Assembly: GCA_946803715.1 (NCBI GenBank)
Contig: CAMPET010000167.1
Location: forward strand, 105,192-116,883
Origin: Beroe ovata
Lineage: Eukaryota; Ctenophora; Nuda; Beroida; Beroidae
Direction of reading: 5' to 3'
DNA length: 11,692 nt
In this document: in pieces, positions 7,700 through 11,692 of the stretch
Position numbering within the stretch: position 1 is the stretch's first letter
Layout of the letters: each line of letters begins with the position of its first letter
Notes under the pieces: model-generated
What the model was told of the DNA's origin: nothing
What the model saw: the letters and a program-made list of their open reading frames with translations, nothing else
Database searches by the model: none
Made by a program: the position numbers and the translations under genes

Positions 7700-9367
7700 G
7701 TAATTGTGATGACAATTGAATTCATTTTGTAAATACGGTATTTAAAATACCTGCACCCTAATATCAAATATAGCAGTTCAGTTCCAGCCATCACGCTAGA
7801 TAATAATCAATTGTCTTGTTACAGGCACTGGTGAAAGTGGTAAGAGTACATTCATCAAGCAGATGAGAATTATCCATGGTGCTGGCTACACTGACGAAGA
7901 TCGGAAAGGCTTCAGGGTCATGATTTTTCGGAACATACACAGGGTTATCAGAACTCTTTGTGAACAAATGGACAACCTACAGATCGAGTATGATGTAGAA
8001 ATCAACGCCGTAAGTTCAGATTATCTTCATGACCGCCCTAATTCAAAATGAATATGTCATTGTAAAATGTAATTATCTTTCAAATTAGGAAACCCCTTTT
8101 ACGTACTTTTTGTGCTGGAAAGAGTCTCAATTGTATATAATTTTGGTCGCCGGCCGATGCAACAAGAATTAGCAAAAATTCATATGGTTTATGAATTGGA
8201 GTTTGATTCAAACTGACAATAGAGGTTTTTACGATAAACGAATAGATATCCGTTCTCCTAAACTAATAATCAGCACTTAATTAAAGAATTAAGGTTAGTT
8301 TGGAATGGCTTTTACAAACAAAATCACTACTAGACGCTCGTTTGACTGAAACAAACTTCCTCTCAGGACCAGTATGCTGATTTGATACTCGACTGTGACC
8401 CAGAGACTGTCGAGGAATTGTTACCGGAAATGGTGACAGCAATCAAGTCTTTATGGGCAGATAATGGTGTAGCAGAATGTTATGATCGCAGAAGAGAATT
8501 TCAGCTGGCTGATTCCTGCAAATAGTGAGTTTTGTTATTATTACCACCATGGAGCGTTGAAACAGCTTTTCAAGCATTTCACTGGCCTGTGGTTTGCCAT
8601 GTATTTTCTTTCATCGCAAACACGTGAAGCGTTAGCTTATAAAGCTATTGTATAGGTGACTAAAATTGTAATAACTATGCTTTCAGTTATTTAGATGATT
8701 TAGAAAGGATTGAAAACCCTGATTACATTCCTACGGAACAAGATGTGTTACGAGTTCGAGTGCCAACTACAGGAATTACAGAATACCCCTTCGATATGGA
8801 CAGAGTCATCTTCAGGTTCATTTGTTTGTTAATGGTTTCGACTCTCAAAATTTGTATGAGCATAATTCACGTTTTTCTAACCATGAATGATGAATTCATT
8901 GAAAATTTGAATTGCCATTCATATTATTAAATCAGCACATAGCAAATTCTTTATCTCCAGAATGGTTGATGTCGGTGGTCAGAGATCAGAACGAAGAAAA
9001 TGGATTCACTGTTTTGAAAATGTCACATCAATCATGTTTTTAGCCGCCCTTTCCGAATATGATCAGTATCTCTTTGAATCAGGTCAAGAGGTACGTCAAC
9101 CTATTTCCTAGAATTCTCTGTTTGTTGTTCTGAAAGAAGTTTTGGTGCCAACTTTTGGTCCAAGTCCTGGATCAATCGAATATACAAGAGCTTAATACGA
9201 CAACTTATTTCAGAATCGAATGCAAGAATCTCAAGCCTTGTTCAGGACAATTATCACGTATCCTTGGTTCCAACAATCTTCAGTAATTTTATTTCTCAAC
9301 AAAAAAGATTTGTTAGAAGAAAAAATAGCGCGATCTCATTTAAAAGACTACTTCGCTCAATACAACG
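7582..9367 (+). CDS. GNAQ-like: G protein alpha subunit, Gq/11-class (six exons, C-terminus not found)
   Basis: Encodes a membrane-anchored GTPase that couples seven-transmembrane receptors to effectors; Gq-class members classically activate phospholipase C beta. Six exons (7582-7699, 7825-8009, 8367-8524, 8687-8815, 8961-9090, 9214-9367) join in phase into 291 codons plus one base, with GT-AG introns of 125, 357, 162, 145 and 123 bp. Visible motifs: N-terminal MGNICS, P-loop GTGESGKST (residues 40-48), helical domain to about 170, switch [10 protein letters not shown] with Arg178 and Thr181, switch [14 protein letters not shown] with Gln204, and NKKD near 270. The DARREL-type segment before the P-loop (here [12 protein letters not shown]), [27 protein letters not shown] and KDLLEEKI all favour Gq over Gi/Gs/G12. 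The family is usually 353-359 residues; the final ~61 (TCAT motif, alpha5 helix, receptor-contacting tail) are absent from the window. No in-frame stop or frameshift lies within the six exons, so the gene looks functional up to that point. The class call is from recalled family motifs, without an alignment. Confidence 0.95.
7825..8009 (+). CDS. G-alpha exon 2 (P-loop and start of helical domain)
   Basis: Acceptor TTACAG before 7825; the split Gly40 codon is completed here. The exon holds [20 protein letters not shown], which is the phosphate-binding loop with Lys46/Ser47 and alpha1, followed by YTDEDRKGF, a Gq-type linker into the helical domain. It ends after residue 101 at a consensus donor GTAAGT, phase 0. 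Confidence 0.95.
8367..8524 (+). CDS. G-alpha exon 3 (helical domain)
   Basis: Acceptor CTCTCAG before 8367, donor GTGAGT at 8525, phase 2. It encodes residues 102-153, including the family-typical run [17 protein letters not shown] (last Tyr split). The first part, [19 protein letters not shown], is the variable helical-domain region and gives no class information. Confidence 0.94.
8687..8815 (+). CDS. G-alpha exon 4 (switch I)
   Basis: Acceptor CTTTCAG before 8687. It encodes residues 154-196 plus two bases of Arg197, including [20 protein letters not shown]. Arg178 (codon 8757-8759) is the arginine-finger residue and Thr181 the Mg2+-coordinating threonine of switch I. Both are present, so GTP hydrolysis chemistry is expected to be intact in this part. 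Donor GTTCAT at 8816 is weak beyond the GT; phase 2. Confidence 0.95.
8961..9090 (+). CDS. G-alpha exon 5 (switch II and switch III)
   Basis: Acceptor TCTCCAG before 8961. It encodes [20 protein letters not shown] and onward to residue 240. Gln204 (codon 8980-8982) is the catalytic glutamine. The following [13 protein letters not shown] covers switch III; vertebrate Gq has Asp-Asn where this protein has Gly-Gln. Donor GTACGT at 9091, phase 0. Confidence 0.95.
9214..9367 (+). CDS. G-alpha exon 6 (NKKD guanine-binding motif), last recognisable exon
   Basis: Acceptor TATTTCAG before 9214. It encodes residues 241-291 plus one base of codon 292: [19 protein letters not shown], then [17 protein letters not shown], with the guanine-specificity motif NKKD at 9298-9309, ending DYFAQYN-G. 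The end at 9367 is placed at the position used by an intron in vertebrate GNAQ (within the Gly codon, phase 1); the donor there is GTTGGT, a poor consensus. Reading straight through instead gives YNGWSLK and a stop at 9380-9382, which would be a truncated protein of 297 residues. Confidence 0.93.
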
Positions 9368-9468
9368 GTTGGTCTCTCAAATGAACTCTATTGTTATGTC
9401 ACTTACGTGGTAGAGTCTCTTATTATCCCGTAGGGTAGTGATTGACGTACTTTGGCGAACATCTTGTT

Positions 9469-9534
9469 GAGAGAGAGAGGGGGGAAGGGGGGCGGAGGGA
9501 AGTATGAGAGAATGGGAGAGAATGAAAGAGCGAG
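9469..9534 (+). repeat. Polypurine (GA-rich) tract
   Basis: About 65 bases that are nearly all G or A on the + strand, with few pyrimidine interruptions, starting GAGAGAGAGGGGGGAAGGGG. It lies about 100 bp after the last recognised G-alpha exon, inside the putative final intron. Mirror-like purine tracts can form triplex DNA or cause replication and assembly trouble. Confidence 0.85.
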
Positions 9535-9638
9535 CTATTTGGGGCTGGCAGGTTCTTGTTGGGTTGAATACTGATTCTCGCGCATTTTATCATGGTCTAT
9601 GTTTTTACCTTCTGAAAAGCCATGATTTCAACAGTCTT

Positions 9639-9646
9639 TGACGTCA
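9639..9646. promoter_or_regulatory. CRE-type palindrome TGACGTCA
   Basis: Perfect 8-bp CREB/ATF consensus in the region after G-alpha exon 6. It is one of three in the window. Confidence 0.3.
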
Positions 9647-9732
9647 GTTCAAACTCACTAAGGACCCCATTGTATGTATCGTATAGAATATATGGTTATA
9701 TTTCCATGAAAATACTTTTTTGTAAATTTCAG

Positions 9733-9821
9733 ACGACGGAAACTACCCACTGCTACCCACAGGATCATTCATCATCACCCAAGTTCACCATCCATCGCAT
9801 GTCACACTTCAGTTCACGATG
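9733..9821 (+). other. Possible cryptic exon in the last G-alpha intron (unsupported)
   Basis: Preceded by an acceptor-like TTGTAAATTTCAG and followed by a strong donor, ATG|GTGAGT. Its length and phase would join to exon 6 and keep the frame open (DDGNYPLLPTGSF and 17 more residues). The peptide does not resemble any G-alpha C-terminus, so it could be an alternative exon, part of another transcript, or chance. Confidence 0.15.
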
Positions 9822-9870
9822 GTGAGTCATACATGAGCTTACAAGTTTCACATTACATGAGAATGTACCT

Positions 9871-9898
9871 ACATTGTACAATGTACATTGTACATTGT
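9871..9898. repeat. Palindromic TGTACATT cluster
   Basis: The 14-bp perfect palindrome ACATTGTACAATGT at 9871-9884 is followed directly by ACATTGTACATTGT, giving repeated self-complementary units. Confidence 0.85.
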
Positions 9899-10010
9899 GA
9901 GAGATCACATTTTCCCCGATCGTTCCCAAACTGTCGTCAAATTTGGCCTTATGGGCGACCTAGTAAACTGTACATGATTTCAGTACATGTCTGTATTTTT
10001 TTTCTTACAG

Positions 10011-10037
10011 TATAGCAGTATACACTACAAGTGTTGA
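10011..10037 (+). other. Possible terminal cryptic exon (unsupported)
   Basis: A good pyrimidine tract and acceptor (TATTTTTTTTCTTACAG) precede 10011. If joined in phase to 9733-9821 it would add YSSIHYKC and a stop at 10035-10037. This is a splice-signal observation only; the tail is unlike the family's usual ends such as EYNLV. Confidence 0.12.
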
Positions 10038-10422
10038 CCCATAATGACGTTTACATCACCACTGAGTGAGTTCCCGTGAAAGAACAGGCTACACTATAGT
10101 CCTAGTGGCGGTGCAAGGGTGACTGTGTTACACAAACCCCGGAATGTTCACTCTCAGAATGACAGCTCATTACGCTGCACCACCCCCCTGCAAAGTGTCA
10201 CTTTTGCAACTGTGATTGTGCGTACAATCTACGTCTATGGAGTACTTCTGATCAGGGCTATGGGTACGACCTTAGTCATTGTGGAATAACGTTACAGTCT
10301 ACCCTCTTCATCTCATAGGCAGATATGCACAAATGATTGTCCATTGCCAAAAAGGCGCGAACCTGCGAAATTGGTGAGAGTTTTGGTGCACTTAGTGAAA
10401 AAAACAGAAAATATGACTCAAT

Positions 10423-10508
10423 ACGAGACAGTGCAAGTTTCTTGGCATTTTGTAATAGTTTGAGGCTCTGACTTCTGAGGGCTGCTGCCCCCAGACCCTG
10501 CTGGTCTT
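10423..10508 (+). repeat. Diverged dispersed repeat, copy 1
   Basis: Shares GAGACA, AGTTTCTTGGCATTTTGT, GGCTCTG-CTTCTG-G-GCTGC and CCCCAGACCC in the same order with 10573-10670. The core, in which RGGGCTGC faces GCCCCCAGA, is partly self-complementary, as in many short interspersed elements. Confidence 0.75.
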
Positions 10509-10572
10509 ATGTCATTGACTGCAATGACTTATATGGACAGTGTTAGGCTACATCGATGGAACTCTTGATTAG

Positions 10573-10670
10573 ATGAGACACTGCAGAATGAAAATCTTGA
10601 GTTTCTTGGCATTTTGTTTAAGAGCATGGCTCTGGCTTCTGGACGCTGCCGACCCCAGACCCCAGCTTTC
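10573..10670 (+). repeat. Diverged dispersed repeat, copy 2
   Basis: Second copy of the repeat at 10423-10508, offset by about 165 bp toward its conserved block, with small insertions (extra AATGAAAATCTT). A weaker relative may lie at 6763-6805. Confidence 0.75.
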
Positions 10671-10770
10671 ATCCTCAATGTATGAAATTGCTGCACTTTC
10701 ATACAGAGCATCATTCGGACTATTGGCATGCACAATTTGCAAATCACACTGACTCGAACTCTCAAAGCAA

Positions 10771-10800
10771 TGACATTTGCATTATTGACATTTGCATTAT
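10771..10800. repeat. 15-bp tandem doublet
   Basis: TGACATTTGCATTAT occurs twice in a row, followed by TGAC. Confidence 0.92.
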
Positions 10801-10888
10801 TGACGACCCAAATTTTGGTTCGGCGGGAATTTTAAAATTTTGGAAATGGCAATGATTGCAGGAATCCACCGGCCGAAATTTCAGCCAC

Positions 10889-11173
10889 TCATTTGTTTCT
10901 AAGTAATCGTTTGACTGAAGTGCGCACGATTTCAGAGTGCCCTGAAGGTGCCATTAGATCCCACTTCCCAGGATGCTGTGGGCCAACAATACATTTGAGG
11001 GGTCGCATTATGAGAACAGTATGAGCTACTTTTAGCGCCATTAACTCTATTAAATCCATTTGCATTGTTTGCACCTGGGGTATTGTCTCAGAGTAAGGAT
11101 AGCTTTCCATTCTGTTTTGTCTGCCGGCCTTTTCCCCCACCCACGTGACAAGTCCCCTCAAACGATCTGCCAT
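10889..11173 (-). CDS. Small open frame of 94 codons, unrecognised, doubtful
   Basis: It starts MADRLRGLVTWVGEKAGRQN and ends VKRLLRNK with a TGA. The start codon has a favourable context (GCCAATGGC), and promoter-type sites (CCAAT, CACGTG, TGACGTCA) lie just upstream on the same strand. No domain, signal peptide or membrane segment was recognised, and the length is not beyond chance for this composition. It could be the first exon of a - strand gene or a spurious frame. Confidence 0.2.
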   Translation of the reverse strand: MADRLRGLVTWVGEKAGRQNRMESYPYSETIPQVQTMQMDLIELMALKVAHTVLIMRPLKCIVGPQHPGKWDLMAPSGHSEIVRTSVKRLLRNK

Positions 11174-11217
11174 TGGCTGTCACGTGTCACAATAAGCACT
11201 GGGCTATTATGACGTCA
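11142..11217 (-). promoter_or_regulatory. Cluster of CCAAT, E-box and CRE-type sites
   Basis: Within 76 bp: CACGTG at 11142-11147 and 11181-11186, a CCAAT box (ATTGG on +) at 11172-11176, and a full CRE palindrome TGACGTCA at 11210-11217. Such combinations are typical of TATA-less animal promoters bound by NF-Y, bHLH-zip and CREB/ATF factors. The CCAAT orientation favours transcription on the - strand. The assignment is by site matching only. Confidence 0.35.
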
Positions 11218-11334
11218 CATTCCAGTATTGGAGCACTATTGTAGTCACATACCACGGATTGAGGGTGTGTAAAGATGATGATTATGAGGTGAATATTATG
11301 TCCCCCTCTTTCATCCTGGACACAGTGTACATAC

Positions 11335-11350
11335 ACACGTAGACACGTAG
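11335..11350. repeat. 8-bp tandem doublet ACACGTAG
   Basis: Two copies of ACACGTAG leading into the AC-rich microsatellite. Confidence 0.75.
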
Positions 11351-11362
11351 ACACAGACAAAT

Positions 11363-11367
11363 ACACA

Positions 11368-11399
<32 letters not shown>
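11363..11399. repeat. (AC)n microsatellite
   Basis: About 18 AC units with one AT interruption. The - strand frame at 11187-11396 that begins MCVCVCVYVCVYL is a translation of this repeat and not a gene. Confidence 0.95.
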
Positions 11400-11405
<6 letters not shown>

Positions 11406-11692
11406 TTCGACGTGTTATTTATAACAATGGAAGAACAACATCGCATTTCTTTATTGTAACGAGCTGTGTACCATCATCATTGTGATGCTGTGAGAGCATT
11501 TCAGTGTTATACACAAACTATATAGTGTAAGATTATTATTATTTTGATGGAGACACCGTGATTCTAAGAAAACAATTCATGGGACAGGGAACTCTTTTAG
11601 TACCTTCTAAATAAAGGGAAGTTAAAATTGTGTGGGAACTGTGGAGCTATGTCTGTAATTGTGTTTGCGTTCGTTTGGGTAATATGTGAGTG
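11400..11692. other. Window end, no gene; possible 3' UTR with poly(A) signal
   Basis: AT-rich sequence with AATAAA at 11610-11615, followed by a mildly GT-rich stretch (TTGTGTGGG at about 11629). It could be the 3' end of a + strand transcript, but no coding end upstream can be tied to it. Confidence 0.25.

Larger units (their letters stand above)
9368..10422. other. Expected location of the missing G-alpha C-terminal exon; none found
   Basis: This stretch was scanned in three + frames for the TCAT motif, the SHFT run and the AAV-D alpha5 start. The nearest match is SVTFATVIV at about 10196, which lacks the flanking conservation. No exon is supported. The polypurine tract, the cryptic splice-bounded segments and a CRE palindrome (9639-9646) are the only structures noted. 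Confidence 0.5.

Noticed and set aside
7863-8930. ATG-initiated frames at 7863-8051, 8745-8930 and 9622-9825 as separate small genes
   Set aside because: The first two are G-alpha exons read on into introns. The third starts in the intron, runs in a different register from the cryptic exon, and has no motif.
10190-10315. Frame reading SVTFATVIV, considered as the G-alpha TCAT exon
   Set aside because: Only a few residues resemble SHFTCAT, the following FVFAAVKD-like block and the terminal hydrophobic tail are absent, and no acceptor in the right phase is convincing.
11187-11396. - strand frame beginning MCVCVCVYVCVYL as a membrane or cysteine-rich peptide
   Set aside because: It is a translation of the (AC)n microsatellite.
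1-11692. CRISPR arrays, tRNA/rRNA genes, or operon-like gene systems
   Set aside because: No regularly spaced repeats, no cloverleaf with A/B boxes, and no rRNA-like conserved runs were seen. Introns and LINEs show that the DNA is eukaryotic.

Overview
This is a eukaryotic, almost certainly metazoan, genomic window. It is AT-rich, with short spliceosomal introns, dinucleotide microsatellites at both ends, decayed non-LTR retrotransposons, and one protein-coding gene that can be identified with confidence. That gene, on the + strand (7582-9367), encodes a heterotrimeric G protein alpha subunit of the Gq/11 class. The organism cannot be named from this sequence. A non-vertebrate animal with compact introns, such as a sponge, cnidarian or other marine invertebrate, is plausible but is inference only.

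Layout. 1-2037: mostly non-coding, with a (TG)n start, a perfect 53-bp palindrome at 1493-1545 and a 15-bp tandem doublet at 1686-1715. 2038-2440: a GC/CpG-rich island of about 380 bp with hairpins and two diverged ~95-bp direct repeats, flanked by an 11-bp perfect direct repeat; it is best read as an unclassified non-autonomous mobile element. 2441-3938: no gene seen. 3939-5827, - strand: a 5'-truncated CR1/L2-like LINE ORF2 pseudogene with recognisable reverse transcriptase motifs, broken by frameshifts and stops. 6101-6450, - strand: the C-terminal tail of a second LINE ORF, followed by a short minisatellite. 6490-7581: non-coding. 7582-9367: six coding exons of the G-alpha gene. 9368-11692: no exon for the conserved G-alpha C-terminus can be found. 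This stretch holds a polypurine tract, two splice-bounded but unsupported exon candidates, a diverged ~85-bp repeat pair, and a cluster of CCAAT, E-box and CRE-type sites next to a small unrecognised - strand ORF. It ends with an (AC)n microsatellite and a possible poly(A) signal.

The G-alpha exons join in phase with all key nucleotide-binding residues intact: P-loop, switch I Arg/Thr, switch II Gln and NKKD. They stop where the family normally continues for about 60 residues, through the last part of the Ras-like domain to the receptor-binding tail. Either the last exon lies more than 2.3 kb downstream, unlike the other introns (124-357 bp), or the locus is truncated or rearranged. I found no clear novel defence-type or operon-like system. 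The most notable items are the missing G-alpha C-terminus, the Gi-like N-myristoylation signal on a Gq-type body, the GC-rich hairpin element and the perfect palindrome.
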